A stretch of DNA of 64,000 nt, from assembly GCF_008807075.1 (NCBI RefSeq), contig NZ_CP035632.1, positions 1,550,001 to 1,614,000 on the forward strand. The letters are read 5' to 3'. The notes under the pieces were generated by a model that was not told the origin of the DNA, made no database searches, and saw only the letters and a list, made by a program, of their open reading frames with translations. Position 1 is the first letter of the stretch, and every line of letters starts with the position of its first letter. Source of the stretch: Synechococcus sp. RSCCF101. GTDB taxonomy: Bacteria; Cyanobacteriota; Cyanobacteriia; PCC-6307; Cyanobiaceae. The position numbers and the translations under genes are program-made. Shown here piece by piece: positions 21,279 to 31,282 of this stretch.

Positions 21279-22215
21279 CCTGCTGCACCCCCACGGACGG
21301 AGGCCGACGTGCCAGGGCGAACCGGCACCGGCCCTCCAGATCATGGGCGGAGGTGACGTCCACCAGGCCGGCCTGCCGCAGCAGCTCCAGAACGGCAGCG
21401 CTCTGGTCGTGGTGGTGCTCGAGCAGAAGCCAGCCGCCAGGCACCAGGGCCACGCCGCTGCCGGACGCGATGTCCCGGATCGCGGTCAGCCCATCGGGGC
21501 CCCCATCGAGGGCCACCCGCGGCTCCCGGTCCCGCACCAGCGGCTCCAGACGCTCCACCTCAGCCGACGGGATGTAGGGAGGATTGGCGACCACCAGGTC
21601 CAGCTGCCCCAGGAGCGTCCGCAGCGGCTGCCACCACCGGCCGCAGTGCAGCGTCACCAGGGCCGGGTCCGTCAGCCGTCGGATGTTGGCGCCGGCCTGC
21701 TCGAGCGCCGCGGGCTCACAGTCCACGGCCGCGCCCCGCCAGGTGGGAAGGGCCCGGGCGAGCGCCACGGCGATGGCGCCGGACCCCGTACCGAGATCAG
21801 CCCAGTGGCGGAGGCGCGCCGGGCTCCCCGGTGAGTCCGGTAGCCTGGCGGCCCGATCCAGCGCCAGATCCACCAGCAGCTCGGTTTCCTGGCGCGGGAT
21901 CAGAACCCCCGGCGCAACGGCCAGCACCAGATCGCGCCAGGGGCAGCGTCCGACCAGGTACTGGAGCGGAATCCTCTGGCGGCGGTGACGCCACCAGAGC
22001 TCCTCGAGCTCCGCGAGCGTGAGGCGCAGCCGAACGGTCCGGGCGGGATCGAGATGCAGGTGCTGGAGGTCCCTCCATCCGAGGCCCCCCGCCAGATCCA
22101 GCAACCAGTCGAGCTCCGCCGGCGAGCCACCGTCCCGCAGCAGCCTGCGGCGCCAGGCCAACAGCCGCTCCGCCTCCAGCGAGACTCCATCCCCGGGCGG
22201 TGGCTGCGACCTCAT
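21271..22215 (-). CDS. prmC: Peptide chain release factor N5-glutamine methyltransferase (PrmC)
   Basis: Methylates the GGQ glutamine of release factors RF1 and RF2. The SAM-binding motif DLGTGSGAIAVALARA and the substrate motif VVANPPYIPS are intact, as is the N-terminal helical domain with the PLQYLVG and LIPRQETELLVD hallmark segments. It is 314 residues from ATG 22215, which overlaps the dprA stop as ATGA. The reading frame extends further upstream inside dprA without conserved sequence. Confidence 0.95.
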   Translation of the reverse strand: MRSQPPPGDGVSLEAERLLAWRRRLLRDGGSPAELDWLLDLAGGLGWRDLQHLHLDPARTVRLRLTLAELEELWWRHRRQRIPLQYLVGRCPWRDLVLAVAPGVLIPRQETELLVDLALDRAARLPDSPGSPARLRHWADLGTGSGAIAVALARALPTWRGAAVDCEPAALEQAGANIRRLTDPALVTLHCGRWWQPLRTLLGQLDLVVANPPYIPSAEVERLEPLVRDREPRVALDGGPDGLTAIRDIASGSGVALVPGGWLLLEHHHDQSAAVLELLRQAGLVDVTSAHDLEGRCRFALARRPPSVGVQQDG

Positions 22216-23363
22216 GGACGCGACCAGCGCAGGCCGGGGTGAGCGACGATGCGCCCGGCGAGCTCCAGTTCCACGAGCCATCGGGTGAGGTCTTCAGAGC
22301 CCATGCTCAGGCGTTGCTGCAGCGTGTCGCGATCCGCACCATGGCCGATCGCGGCCAGCACCTCATCGGCCGCCCCATCCACAGGCGTGGCCGGCGACCG
22401 GCTGCTGCCTCCGGGGACAGCCGTGGCTCGGGCCAGTGGCCCCCGCCCCAGCGCGCGGGTCAGATCAGCCGGATCCAGCAGCGCCCTGGCCCCCTCATTG
22501 AGCAGGGCATTGCTGCCGGCGGCCGAGCGCCGGCCCGGGTCGGCCGGCACCACCCAGAGAGGCAGGGATTCAGCGAGCGCGATCCGGGCTGAATGCAGGG
22601 CCCCACTCGCCTCGGGACACTCCACCACGACCACGGCACGACAGAAGGACGCCAGCAGGCGGTTCCGGGCTGCGAAGTGGCCGGCCTGAACCCGGGCACC
22701 CTCCGGCTGTTCACTCACCAGCAGACCGGCGGCACCGACCTGCCCCTGGAGCGCGGCGTGGTGACGGGGGTAGGCCCGGCTGAGGGGGGTGCCCAGCACG
22801 GCCACCGGGGCCCCGTTGGCCTGCAGACAGCCCCTGTGAACGGCTCCATCAATCCCCTCAGCCAGTCCGCTGACCACGGGCCAGCCGGCCAACGCCAGCT
22901 CGCGGCCGATGGCCCGCGCCAGTGACAGTCCGTTGGGCGATGCCCGGCGGGTCCCGACGACGGCAACGGCCTGACGCTGACGCAGCAGGGGCCAGAGGCT
23001 GCCGCGCCCCCTCCAGAACAGCGCCAGCGGGACTCGCTCCAGACCATGCAGGGACCCGGGGAAGGCAGGGTCCCCCGGAAGCAGGCAGCGCGTCGGCAGC
23101 GACGGCTCCAGGCCCTCCGGCATTCCCGGGCGCCGGTGAGAGGCCAGCGTCGCCTCCAGCCGGGCCGGCCAGTCCATCCGGGAGATCAGCGCCTCAGGCG
23201 TGAGCTGCCAGGCCTGCGAGAGATCGGGGTAGGCCCTGAGCAGCTGCGCAAGCCTCCGACTGCCGAGACCGGGGCAGCAGGAGGAAAACCACCACCAGAC
23301 CCGCTGACGATGGGACCAGGAGGGACGCCGATGGGCACATCCAGACTCCCGGACGTCGGACAT
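22212..23363 (-). CDS. dprA: DNA-processing protein DprA (Smf)
   Basis: Loads RecA onto incoming single-stranded DNA during natural transformation. The Rossmann-like DprA core is clear (residues about 130-300): AVAVVGTRRASPNGL, VVSGLAEGIDGAVHRG, PVAVLGTPLSRAYP, HFAARNRLLASFCRAVVVVE. A C-terminal winged-helix-like region follows. It is 383 residues from ATG 23363. It heads the overlapping dprA-prmC-tsaC group. comF elsewhere in the window is another gene often tied to competence. Confidence 0.95.
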   Translation of the reverse strand: MSDVRESGCAHRRPSWSHRQRVWWWFSSCCPGLGSRRLAQLLRAYPDLSQAWQLTPEALISRMDWPARLEATLASHRRPGMPEGLEPSLPTRCLLPGDPAFPGSLHGLERVPLALFWRGRGSLWPLLRQRQAVAVVGTRRASPNGLSLARAIGRELALAGWPVVSGLAEGIDGAVHRGCLQANGAPVAVLGTPLSRAYPRHHAALQGQVGAAGLLVSEQPEGARVQAGHFAARNRLLASFCRAVVVVECPEASGALHSARIALAESLPLWVVPADPGRRSAAGSNALLNEGARALLDPADLTRALGRGPLARATAVPGGSSRSPATPVDGAADEVLAAIGHGADRDTLQQRLSMGSEDLTRWLVELELAGRIVAHPGLRWSRP

Positions 23364-23387
23364 GGCACAAATACCAATACAGAAGTA

Positions 23388-23846
23388 CTACTGTCGCACG
23401 GTTCGCTGTCTCGTCTCCAGGGTCTCCAGGGCCGAGCGGAGCTCGGTGGGAAGTCGCTTGATCACCACCGGACCCGCAGGGGTCTGGGCCACGGGCGCCA
23501 GCACCACTTCGGCTTCCGCGGCCACACCACCCCGTGGCGAGAGCATCCGGCTGACGAAATGAAGCCGCACCCCCCGCCGCGGTCGCAGGTGGCTCCGCAC
23601 CTCCACCGCATCCCCCAGCAGCAGAGGCTGGCGGTAGTCCAGGCGCAGCGAGACCACGGGAAGCTCCACGCCCTGGTTCACAAGCCGGTGATAGGGCAGC
23701 CCGGCCTGCTCGAGCGCCCCCACCCTCGCTTCCTCGAGCCAGGCCAGATAGGCGCCGTGCCACATGACCCCGGCGTGATCCGCGTGCTGGGGAAGAACCG
23801 TTCTGCGGAGGCACCACCCCTCTTCTATGACGGGAGCTTGTGCCAT
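23388..23846 (-). CDS. Hotdog-fold acyl-CoA thioesterase (possible DHNA-CoA thioesterase)
   Basis: A 152-residue 4HBT-type thioesterase. The catalytic region reads QHADHAGVMWHGAYLAWLEEAR, with Asp and Glu in the usual places; the second half has PVVSLRLDYRQPLLLGD. Cyanobacterial relatives hydrolyse 1,4-dihydroxy-2-naphthoyl-CoA in phylloquinone synthesis, which would fit a photosystem I organism. A generic thioesterase cannot be excluded. It lies 24 bp from the dprA start on the same strand and diverges from the stress-protein gene. Confidence 0.85.
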   Translation of the reverse strand: MAQAPVIEEGWCLRRTVLPQHADHAGVMWHGAYLAWLEEARVGALEQAGLPYHRLVNQGVELPVVSLRLDYRQPLLLGDAVEVRSHLRPRRGVRLHFVSRMLSPRGGVAAEAEVVLAPVAQTPAGPVVIKRLPTELRSALETLETRQRTVRQ

Positions 23847-23890
23847 GGGCAGGGGGGAGGGGAAACAGCCATAGGCTGCCTCACAGTCCT

Positions 23891-24748
23891 GTGACAGCCG
23901 TGTTCCGCAACCTTCTGATCGCCGATTCCGGCCAGGGTCATGTCGAGGAGATGGTCCGGATGCTGCTGGATCTGCCCCAGCTGCGGGAGGCCAGACTCAA
24001 CCTGCTCCACGTGGTGGGCGAACAGGGCGCGGAAACGGTCGAGGGGCATCGGCGCGAGGCCGAAGGCCTTGTTTCAGAGGCCGTCAGCCGCATCGGGCTG
24101 GAGCCCGGGCGCGTGAACACGCTGATCCGCCAGGGCGACGCCAAGCAGACCGTTCTCAAGGTGGCCGATGAGGTGGATGCGGATCTGATCGTGATGGGCT
24201 CCCGCGGCCTGGGACGCCTGCAGTCGATCCTGGCCAACAGCGCCAGTCAATACGTCTTCCAGCTCTCCACCCGGCCCATGCTCCTGGTGCGCGACGACCT
24301 TTACGTGCGTCACGTGAACCGTGTCATGGTGGCGGTGGACGGGACAGGCGTGGGGTCCGAGGCCCTCTCAATCGCCTGTCAGTTCGTGCGCGACATCCCG
24401 GGAGGCACCCTGACCGGCGTGCATGTGAGCCGGAGGGACCTGGCGCCGACCCGAGGCGGGTCCCAGCCGGCCGATGCCGTTCTCGAGGCGGCCGTGAAAC
24501 GCGCACGCACCCTCGGCGTGGAGCTCAAACCGATGCACGTCACGGGGGATGTGGGGCGGGCCGTGTGCGAGGCCGCCGAATCCTGCCGGGCTGATCTGGT
24601 GGTGATCGCCTCCCAGGACCGGCGGCCTCTGGTTGCCAGGGGACTGGTCGACCTGGACCGGCTTCTTGGCAGTTCGGTGAGCGACTACATCCGGGTGCAT
24701 GCACCGGCACCCGTTCTGCTCATCCGGGGCGGGACGCTCAGCGCCTGA
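23891..24748 (+). CDS. Tandem universal stress protein (UspA family)
   Basis: Two Usp domains in one 285-residue protein: residues about 1-140 and 145-285. The first domain has the nucleotide-binding-like GSRGLGRLQSILANSASQYV motif; the second has VVIASQDRRPLVARG...GSSVSDYIRVHAPAPVLLIRG. Such proteins bind ATP and respond to stress. GTG 23891 is preferred because the protein then starts right at the domain (VTAVFRNLLIADSG); a longer ORF from 23840 overlaps the divergent thioesterase gene. Confidence 0.87.
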   Translation: MTAVFRNLLIADSGQGHVEEMVRMLLDLPQLREARLNLLHVVGEQGAETVEGHRREAEGLVSEAVSRIGLEPGRVNTLIRQGDAKQTVLKVADEVDADLIVMGSRGLGRLQSILANSASQYVFQLSTRPMLLVRDDLYVRHVNRVMVAVDGTGVGSEALSIACQFVRDIPGGTLTGVHVSRRDLAPTRGGSQPADAVLEAAVKRARTLGVELKPMHVTGDVGRAVCEAAESCRADLVVIASQDRRPLVARGLVDLDRLLGSSVSDYIRVHAPAPVLLIRGGTLSA

Positions 24749-24771
24749 GCCAGCTCATGCCGGACCACCAC

Positions 24772-24809
24772 CAGACCAACAGCCGTCAGGCCTGACGGCT
24801 GTTGGTCTG
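24772..24809. repeat. Perfect 38-bp palindrome across the psbM 3' end
   Basis: Two 19-base arms (24772-24790 and 24791-24809) are exact reverse complements with no spacer. The right arm covers the last seven codons of psbM and part of an eighth, and the left arm lies downstream of them. It probably ends or protects transcripts from both sides (usp and psbM converge here), although no T run follows it. Confidence 0.85.
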
Positions 24810-24890
24810 AATGTAAAGAATGATCAAGAAGACGGCCGGCACCAGGATGAACATCAGGCTGGCCACGAAGCCCAGATCGTTCGTTTCCAT
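24786..24890 (-). CDS. psbM: Photosystem II reaction centre protein M (PsbM)
   Basis: A 34-residue single-helix subunit at the dimer interface of photosystem II. The minus strand from ATG 24890 reads [18 protein letters not shown] and continues through one membrane helix to YIQTNSRQA, a full match to the family pattern. Its last codons lie in a 38-bp palindrome. It is convergent with the usp gene and 85 bp downstream of the ferredoxin gene. Confidence 0.95.
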   Translation of the reverse strand: METNDLGFVASLMFILVPAVFLIILYIQTNSRQA

Positions 24891-24975
24891 GGGGTGAGGA
24901 GTCAGCGGCGGGCCACGACCGTATCACCGCTGAACCGTGCCGCCGGACAACCGTCGCCGCTTGTTGCGGGGCGCG

Positions 24976-25443
24976 TCAGTCGTCCGCGTCAGGGGCGGAC
25001 GACTCGGCTGTGGTCTCCGGTTCCGACTCGAGCTCACCGGCATCGGGAGCGGTCACAAGCCCCTCCGGCAGCTCCGGTCCATCCGGCAGGGGAGCCCGCC
25101 TGGCGGCCTCGAGCAGGGACTCGCGATTGGGCAGATCCGCCTGGGGCCGGGTCAGCACGATCAGCGAGCGGTTCACCAGGGCCTGACAGGCCAGACGCCA
25201 CTGGGGAGGCCGCCTGCGGAGCTTGAGATCCTCCACCGGCGTGCGCGGCGAGAGAGCCTCCACCTGAGTGGACTCATCGACGGCGATGAAGCAGGTGATG
25301 CACTGGCCACAGCCGCCGCAGTTGCCCAGGCGGCCCTTCCAGCCATAGAGCTCGACGCCGGCGCGGAGAGCCACCTCGCGCAGGTTCTCGCCCGGCAGGC
25401 AGGGCACATCGCGGCCCTCGCGGACGAAACGGATCACAGGCAT
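24976..25443 (-). CDS. 2Fe-2S ferredoxin-type protein with an acidic C-terminal extension
   Basis: An electron carrier with a plant-type 2Fe-2S fold. The cluster cysteines appear in LGNCGGCGQCITCF and a later WRLACQAL. From ATG 25443 it has 155 residues. Residues 1-90 form the ferredoxin domain, followed by a 60-residue tail rich in Pro, Glu and Asp and likely disordered. It diverges from psbB with 214 bp between starts, and psbM is downstream. Its redox partner is unknown. Confidence 0.88.
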   Translation of the reverse strand: MPVIRFVREGRDVPCLPGENLREVALRAGVELYGWKGRLGNCGGCGQCITCFIAVDESTQVEALSPRTPVEDLKLRRRPPQWRLACQALVNRSLIVLTRPQADLPNRESLLEAARRAPLPDGPELPEGLVTAPDAGELESEPETTAESSAPDADD

Positions 25444-25657
25444 GACCACTCCACGGCGGAGACCCATTGTGTGATGCCCGGGAACGGGCGCATCACGGCT
25501 CATGTCAGGGCATGGGAGAGGCCCCCATCCCACGCCCGGGAGCCATTACGCTCAGCCCTGCATTTCCCTGGGCCCACCTCTTCAACGGCTCCGGCCCAGG
25601 CAGTGCCGCTTCCGCAGCAGACGGAAGCCGATTTCGTTCCTCGGACCTGAAACCCCC

Positions 25658-27217
25658 ATGGGATTGCCCTGGTACCGGGTGCACACCGTGGTCATCAACG
25701 ACCCGGGCCGACTGTTGGCCGTGCACCTGATGCACACCGCCCTCGTCGCCGGCTGGGCCGGCTCGATGGCTCTTTACGAACTGGCCATCTTCGATCCTTC
25801 CGATCCTGTCCTGAACCCCATGTGGCGTCAGGGCATGTTCGTGATGCCGTTCATGGCCCGTCTGGGTGTGACCGGCAGCTGGGGTGGCTGGAGCGTGACC
25901 GGAGAGACCGGGGTGGACCCCGGCTTCTGGAGCTTCGAGGGAGTCGCCGCTGCACACATCATCTTCAGCGGTCTCCTCTTCCTGGCGGCCATCTGGCACT
26001 GGACCTACTGGGATCTCGAGATCTGGCAGGACCCCCGCACCGGTGAGCCCGCACTCGACCTTCCCAAGATCTTTGGGATCCACCTCCTCCTGGCCGGCCT
26101 GGGCTGCTTCGGCTTCGGCGCCTTCCACCTGACCGGGGTCTTCGGTCCGGGGATGTGGGTGTCCGATCCGTATGGAGTCACCGGCCACATCGAGGCCGTC
26201 CAACCGGCCTGGGGGCCGGAGGGATTTGATCCCTTCAATCCAGGCGGCATCGTGGCCCACCACATCGCCGCCGGCATCGTCGGCATCATCGCCGGCGTCT
26301 TTCACATCACCACCCGTCCGCCGGAACGCCTCTACAAGGCCCTGCGCATGGGGAACATCGAGACGGTTCTGGCCAGCGCCATCGCCGCTGTGTTCTTCGC
26401 CGCCTTCATCGTGGCCGGCACCATGTGGTACGGCTGTGCCGCCACTCCGATCGAGCTCTTCGGGCCGACCCGCTTCCAGTGGGACCAGAGCTACTTCAAG
26501 ACTGAAATCAACCGCCGCGTCCAGACGGCCATGGACGAAGGGGCCACCCGCAGCGAAGCCTTCGCTTCGATTCCCGAGAAGCTGGCCTTCTTCGACTACG
26601 TCGGTAACAGCCCGGCCAAAGGCGGCCTGTTCCGCGTCGGCCCGATGGTCAACGGTGACGGCCTACCCACCGGCTGGCTGGGCCACATCAGCTTCACCGA
26701 CAAGGACGGACGCGACCTCGAAGTGCGCCGGCTGCCGAACTTCTTCGAGAACTTCCCCGTCATCTTCGAGGACAGTGACGGCGTCGTCAGGGCTGACATC
26801 CCCTTCCGTCGTGCTGAGGCCCGCTACTCGATCGAGCAGCAGGGCGTGACGGCCACCGTCTTCGGCGGTGCCTTGAACGGGCAGACCTTCACCGATCCCG
26901 CCGACGTGAAGCGTCTGGCTCGCAAGGCCCAGCTCGGTGAGGCCTTCGAGTTCGATCGGGAGACCTACAACTCCGACGGCACCTTCCGCAGCTCACCCCG
27001 CGGTTGGTTCACCTTCGGCCATGCCACCTTCGCCCTGCTCTTCTTCTTCGGGCACATCTGGCACGGAGCACGCACCCTCTACAGGGACGTGTTCGCGGGC
27101 ATCGATCCCGATCTCGGTGAACAGGTCGAGTTCGGCCTGTTCCAGAAACTGGGCGACCAGAGCACTCGCCGTCTGCCGGAGGGCTACACACCTCCAGCGG
27201 GAACCCCCCTCAGCTGA
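25658..27217 (+). CDS. psbB: Photosystem II CP47 chlorophyll protein (PsbB)
   Basis: The inner antenna of photosystem II. It has 519 residues from ATG 25658, beginning [20 protein letters not shown]. Six hydrophobic helices carry chlorophyll-binding histidines (for example [60 protein letters not shown]). The large lumenal loop lies between about residues 255 and 440. Upstream in-frame codons from 25502 are not conserved. psbT follows 21 bp later. Confidence 0.98.
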   Translation: MGLPWYRVHTVVINDPGRLLAVHLMHTALVAGWAGSMALYELAIFDPSDPVLNPMWRQGMFVMPFMARLGVTGSWGGWSVTGETGVDPGFWSFEGVAAAHIIFSGLLFLAAIWHWTYWDLEIWQDPRTGEPALDLPKIFGIHLLLAGLGCFGFGAFHLTGVFGPGMWVSDPYGVTGHIEAVQPAWGPEGFDPFNPGGIVAHHIAAGIVGIIAGVFHITTRPPERLYKALRMGNIETVLASAIAAVFFAAFIVAGTMWYGCAATPIELFGPTRFQWDQSYFKTEINRRVQTAMDEGATRSEAFASIPEKLAFFDYVGNSPAKGGLFRVGPMVNGDGLPTGWLGHISFTDKDGRDLEVRRLPNFFENFPVIFEDSDGVVRADIPFRRAEARYSIEQQGVTATVFGGALNGQTFTDPADVKRLARKAQLGEAFEFDRETYNSDGTFRSSPRGWFTFGHATFALLFFFGHIWHGARTLYRDVFAGIDPDLGEQVEFGLFQKLGDQSTRRLPEGYTPPAGTPLS

Positions 27218-27238
27218 CCCACCCTCAGGAGACCTTCC

Positions 27239-27334
27239 ATGGAGAGCTTCGCGTACATCCTCATCCTGACCCTGGCGATCGCCACCCTCTTCTTCGCCAT
27301 CGCCTTCCGCGACCCCCCGAAGATCGGGAAATGA
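27239..27334 (+). CDS. psbT: Photosystem II reaction centre protein T (PsbT)
   Basis: A 31-residue one-helix subunit at the photosystem II dimer interface. It starts [19 protein letters not shown] and ends [11 protein letters not shown], the family pattern. It lies 21 bp after psbB with an AGGAG ribosome-binding site between them, so the two are co-transcribed. A terminator follows at 27399. Confidence 0.96.
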   Translation: MESFAYILILTLAIATLFFAIAFRDPPKIGK

Positions 27335-27398
27335 TCCCCAGACGCGGAGCCTCTCCGGCAACGGAGCGGTCAACCTCTCCCGTCTGCTGATCCCATCC

Positions 27399-27424
27399 AG
27401 CCCCGCCCACGTGCGGGGCTTTTT
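27399..27424 (+). terminator. Terminator of psbB-psbT
   Basis: An 8-bp perfect stem (AGCCCCGC / GCGGGGCT) with a 6-base loop, followed directly by TTTT. It lies about 65 bp after the psbT stop. Confidence 0.88.
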
Positions 27425-27526
27425 GCTGTCTGGATCGGCCTGGATGGAGCGGCTGCATCACGCTTCTGGGCAATCAGATGCTGCCTGCTTACAATCTGCA
27501 GGCTTCTGCATCAGCACGGACCGGGG

Positions 27527-28021
27527 ATGGAGTGTCCCTCCTGCCAACACACAGACAGCAGGGTGCTCGAATCCAGGGCAGCCGACGGAGGGCGAAGCGT
27601 GCGCAGGCGACGTGAATGCCTCAACTGCACCTTTCGCTTCACCACCTACGAACGGGTCGAGACGGTTCCGATCACCGTGGTCAAACGCGACGGCGCCCGT
27701 GAGACCTTCAACCGGTCCAAACTGCTGCACGGTCTCCTGCGGGCCTGCGAGAAAACCGGACTGGAGACCGGCCGCCTGGACATGGTTGTGGACGACATCG
27801 AGCTGCTGCTCCAGCAGCGGGGCAGCCGGGAGGTGAGCAGCCTCGAGATCGGTGAGCTGGTGCTGGAGAAGCTGCGCTGCATCAGCGAGGTGGCCTACGT
27901 GCGATTCGCCTCGGTCTACCGCCAGTTTCAGGGCGTGAGTGATTTCGTCGCCGCCCTGGACGGCCTGCACCGGGATGAGCCACCCGAGACGGGTGCCGCC
28001 TCACTGGCCATGATCGGCTGA
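27527..28021 (+). CDS. nrdR: Transcriptional repressor NrdR
   Basis: A zinc-ribbon/ATP-cone repressor of ribonucleotide reductase genes. It is 164 residues. The zinc ribbon uses Cys3, Cys6, Cys31 and Cys34 (MECPSC...[14 protein letters not shown]). The ATP-cone follows ([24 protein letters not shown]...). A TACAAT -10-like box lies at 27490-27495. It is followed by rps1 on the same strand. Confidence 0.97.
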   Translation: MECPSCQHTDSRVLESRAADGGRSVRRRRECLNCTFRFTTYERVETVPITVVKRDGARETFNRSKLLHGLLRACEKTGLETGRLDMVVDDIELLLQQRGSREVSSLEIGELVLEKLRCISEVAYVRFASVYRQFQGVSDFVAALDGLHRDEPPETGAASLAMIG

Positions 28022-28116
28022 CGTCTGGCACGGTACGATCAACGTTTGCGTCAGTCCGTCGGCGGGCGGATGGGCGTCCCATGTCTCACTGCCTGAAGGC
28101 AGACCGCCAGCCATTC

Positions 28117-29187
28117 ATGACCGCAACGCCGTCCGACACCCTTCCGGCCGAGGAGCAGGAGCTTCACACCGAGCCCGAACCGGAGGTGGCGGAGGCAGGC
28201 CACGAGGACCTCAGCGAGGTGCCCGAGGATGTGCCTGCTGCCGATGACAGCAGCAGCCGTTTCCTGCCGAAGGACACCAACGACGCCGGCTTCTCCCTCG
28301 ACGAGTTCGCCGCCCTCCTCAGCAAGTACGACTACAACTTCAAGCCCGGAGACATCGTCAACGGCACGGTCTTCGCCCTGGAGCCCAAGGGCGCGATGAT
28401 CGACATCGGCGCCAAGACGGCCGCCTTCATGCCACTGCCCGAGGTCTCGATCAACCGGGTCGAGGGGCTGGCCGATGTGCTCGAGCCCGGCGAGATCCGC
28501 GAGTTCTTCATCCTCAGCGAAGAGAACGAGGATGGCCAGCTCACCCTCTCCATCCGCCGGATCGAGTACCAGAGGGCCTGGGAGCGGGTGCGCCAGCTCC
28601 AGAAGGAGGACGCCACCATCTACAGCGAAGTGTTCGCCACCAACCGGGGTGGAGCCCTGGTGCGGGTCGAGGGGCTGAGAGGCTTCATCCCCGGGAGCCA
28701 CATCAGCACCCGCAAGCCGAAGGAGGAGCTGGTCGCGGACTTCCTGCCGCTCAAGTTCCTTGAGGTGGACGAGGATCGCAACCGCCTGGTCCTCAGCCAC
28801 CGCCGCGCGCTGGTGGAGCGCAAGATGAATCGCCTCGAGGTGGGCGAAGTGGTGATCGGCACCGTCCGTGGCATCAAGCCCTACGGCGCCTTCATCGACA
28901 TCGGCGGTGTCAGCGGCCTGCTGCACATCTCCGAGATCAGCCACGAGCACATCGAGACGCCCCACTCGGTGCTCAATGTCAATGATCAGATGAAGGTCAT
29001 GATCATCGATCTCGACGCCGAGCGCGGTCGCATCTCTCTCTCCACCAAGGCGCTTGAGCCCGAGCCGGGCGACATGCTCACCGATCCCCAGAAGGTGTTC
29101 GACCGGGCCGAGGAGATGGCGGCCCGCTACAAGCAGATGCTGATGGAGCAGGCCGAGGATGGCGGCGACATGGTCGATTACGACTGA
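28117..29187 (+). CDS. rpsA: 30S ribosomal protein S1 (three-domain cyanobacterial form)
   Basis: Binds mRNA during translation initiation. It has 356 residues: an acidic N-terminus (about 1-60) and then three S1 repeats starting near DIVNGTVFALEPKGAMIDIGAK, YSEVFATNRGGALVRVEGLRGFIP and VVIGTVRGIKPYGAFIDIGGVSGLLHISEIS. The C-terminus is short and acidic. Cyanobacterial and plastid S1 proteins are typically this short. The start may be ATG 28081 or ATG 28117; neither has a clear ribosome-binding site. Confidence 0.94.
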   Translation: MTATPSDTLPAEEQELHTEPEPEVAEAGHEDLSEVPEDVPAADDSSSRFLPKDTNDAGFSLDEFAALLSKYDYNFKPGDIVNGTVFALEPKGAMIDIGAKTAAFMPLPEVSINRVEGLADVLEPGEIREFFILSEENEDGQLTLSIRRIEYQRAWERVRQLQKEDATIYSEVFATNRGGALVRVEGLRGFIPGSHISTRKPKEELVADFLPLKFLEVDEDRNRLVLSHRRALVERKMNRLEVGEVVIGTVRGIKPYGAFIDIGGVSGLLHISEISHEHIETPHSVLNVNDQMKVMIIDLDAERGRISLSTKALEPEPGDMLTDPQKVFDRAEEMAARYKQMLMEQAEDGGDMVDYD

Positions 29188-29221
29188 CGGGGTGGGAGCC
29201 TCGCTCCCCCGCTGATCCCCC

Positions 29222-29986
29222 ATGGCCTGGCTGAGCCTCAGGGGTGATCGGCTGCTTGAGGTGGATGCCGTTCTCTTCGACAAGGACGGCACCCTCTCGA
29301 TCAGCCAGCCCCATCTCCTCGCCCTCGGCCACTGTCGGCTCAGGGCCTGCGCCTCCCTCCTGCCTGACGAACCGGCCAAAGCCGTCGAGCCCCTCCTCAG
29401 ACAGGTGTACGGGCTCGGGCACGCGGCCGTGGAACCGGCCGGCGTGCTGGCCGTGGCCAGCCGGCACGACAATCTGATCGCCACCGCGTCGACCCTGCGC
29501 CATCTGGGCCTCTCCTGGCCGGACGCTCTGGCCGTGGCGGAGCAGGCCTTCGATGCCTGCGACGCGGACCGGCCGGGCCGGGACCATGGCGAGAGCGCCC
29601 TGAGTGATGGAGCCGGCGAGCTGATTCAGGCGCTTCAGACCAGCGGGGTGCGCTGCGCCGTGATCAGCAATGACAGCGCCGACGGCATCCGGCGCTTCCT
29701 TGCGCACCACCATCTCCTCGAGCGGATCGACGCCATCTGGAGCGCCGACGACCGCCCGCGCAAGCCCGACCCGGCCGCCGTGGCCGAACTCTGCCGCCGC
29801 ATCGGCTGCCGCCCGGAGCGTTGCGCCCTGATCGGCGATGCGGACAGCGACTTCACGATGGCGCGCGGGGCCGGCGTGCCGCTCACCCTGGCCTATCTCT
29901 CCGCCTGGAGCGAACCGCCGACCCTCGCCAGGGCGCACGAAAGCCTGCACCACTGGCAGGAGATCAGCGTTGCGCCTGGCGCATAA
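29222..29986 (+). CDS. HAD-superfamily phosphatase
   Basis: A 254-residue hydrolase with HAD motif I DAVLFDKDGTLS, motif II CAVISNDSAD, a Lys motif (RKPDPAAV) and motif IV ALIGDADSDFTMARGAG. The cap inserted between motifs I and II is helical, as in phosphoglycolate phosphatase-like enzymes. The substrate is unknown. It sits 34 bp after rps1 and 24 bp before metK, so it may share their transcript. Confidence 0.88.
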   Translation: MAWLSLRGDRLLEVDAVLFDKDGTLSISQPHLLALGHCRLRACASLLPDEPAKAVEPLLRQVYGLGHAAVEPAGVLAVASRHDNLIATASTLRHLGLSWPDALAVAEQAFDACDADRPGRDHGESALSDGAGELIQALQTSGVRCAVISNDSADGIRRFLAHHHLLERIDAIWSADDRPRKPDPAAVAELCRRIGCRPERCALIGDADSDFTMARGAGVPLTLAYLSAWSEPPTLARAHESLHHWQEISVAPGA

Positions 29987-30010
29987 AGTCACTCAACTTT
30001 TGCAGCGGGC

Positions 30011-31282
30011 ATGAGTCGCCACGTCTTCACCTCGGAATCGGTCACCGAGGGCCATCCCGACAAGATCTGTGATCAGGTGAGCGACGCGGTTCTCGATGCC
30101 CTGCTGCGGGAGGACCCCGCCAGCCGGGTCGCCTGCGAGACGGTGGTCAACACCGGCCTCTGCCTGATCACCGGCGAAGTGACCACCAAGGCCAGGGTCG
30201 ACTTCAACACGCTCGTGCGCGGCGTCATCGAGGACATCGGCTACAGCAGTGCCCGGGCCGGCGGTTTCGACGCCCACAGCTGCGCCGTTCTGGTGGCCCT
30301 CGATCAGCAGTCGCCCGACATCGCCATGGGGGTGGATGAGGCGGATGACCATCGCGGCGATCCGCTCGATCGGATCGGGGCCGGCGATCAGGGAATCATG
30401 TTCGGCTACGCCTGCGATGAAACGCCCGAGCTGATGCCCCTGCCCATCAGCCTGGCCCATCGACTGGCGCGTCGCCTGGCCCTGGTGCGCCACGACGGCA
30501 CCCTCCCTTACCTGCTGCCGGACGGCAAGACCCAGGTCAGCGTCGTCTATGAGAACGACCAACCGGTGGCGATCGACACGATTCTCGTGTCGACCCAGCA
30601 CCTCGCCGAGATCGAGGGTCTCACCTCGGACAGCGACCTGCGCGCCCGCATCAGCCGCGATCTCTGGACCCATGTGGTGGAGCCCGCCACGGCGGATCTG
30701 AGCCTCAGGCCGGACCGGGACCGCACCCGCTTCCTGGTCAACCCCACCGGCAAGTTCGTGGTCGGCGGACCGCAGGGGGATGCGGGCCTCACCGGGCGCA
30801 AGATCATCGTGGACACCTACGGCGGCTATGCCCGCCACGGTGGGGGAGCCTTCTCGGGCAAGGACCCCACCAAGGTGGATCGCTCCGCCGCCTATGCGGC
30901 CCGATACGTGGCCAAGGCCCTCGTGGCGGCGGGTCTTGCCCATCGGGTCGAGGTGCAGCTGAGCTATGCGATCGGAGTGGCCAGGCCCGTGTCGATCCTG
31001 GTGGAGAGCTTCGGCAGCAGCGAGCTGAGCAATGAAGCCCTCACCGCCCTGGTTCAGGAGCACTTCGACCTGCGGCCGGGCGCGATCATCGAGAACCTGC
31101 GGCTGAGGGATCTGCCGCGCGAGCGGGGCGGCCGCTTCTACCGCGACACCGCGGCCTACGGCCATTTCGGCCGGCCCGACCTGGATCTGCCCTGGGAGAA
31201 CGTGACGGCCATCGCCGATACGCTGCGCCATGCGCGTGCGAACAGCGACAGCACCGCCACCGCGTCCGGCGCCATGGGGTGA
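30011..31282 (+). CDS. metK: S-adenosylmethionine synthase (MetK)
   Basis: Makes S-adenosylmethionine from methionine and ATP. It is 423 residues. The N-terminal domain starts [24 protein letters not shown]; the [12 protein letters not shown] signature and the glycine-rich loop [19 protein letters not shown] are intact. Upstream there are only 24 bp to the preceding gene, so no riboswitch fits. Its 3' end overlaps the sugar kinase start by 4 bases. Confidence 0.98.
   Translation: MSRHVFTSESVTEGHPDKICDQVSDAVLDALLREDPASRVACETVVNTGLCLITGEVTTKARVDFNTLVRGVIEDIGYSSARAGGFDAHSCAVLVALDQQSPDIAMGVDEADDHRGDPLDRIGAGDQGIMFGYACDETPELMPLPISLAHRLARRLALVRHDGTLPYLLPDGKTQVSVVYENDQPVAIDTILVSTQHLAEIEGLTSDSDLRARISRDLWTHVVEPATADLSLRPDRDRTRFLVNPTGKFVVGGPQGDAGLTGRKIIVDTYGGYARHGGGAFSGKDPTKVDRSAAYAARYVAKALVAAGLAHRVEVQLSYAIGVARPVSILVESFGSSELSNEALTALVQEHFDLRPGAIIENLRLRDLPRERGGRFYRDTAAYGHFGRPDLDLPWENVTAIADTLRHARANSDSTATASGAMG

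Noticed and set aside
29987-30010. SAM riboswitch before metK
   Set aside because: Only 24 bases separate the two genes, too few for any known riboswitch.
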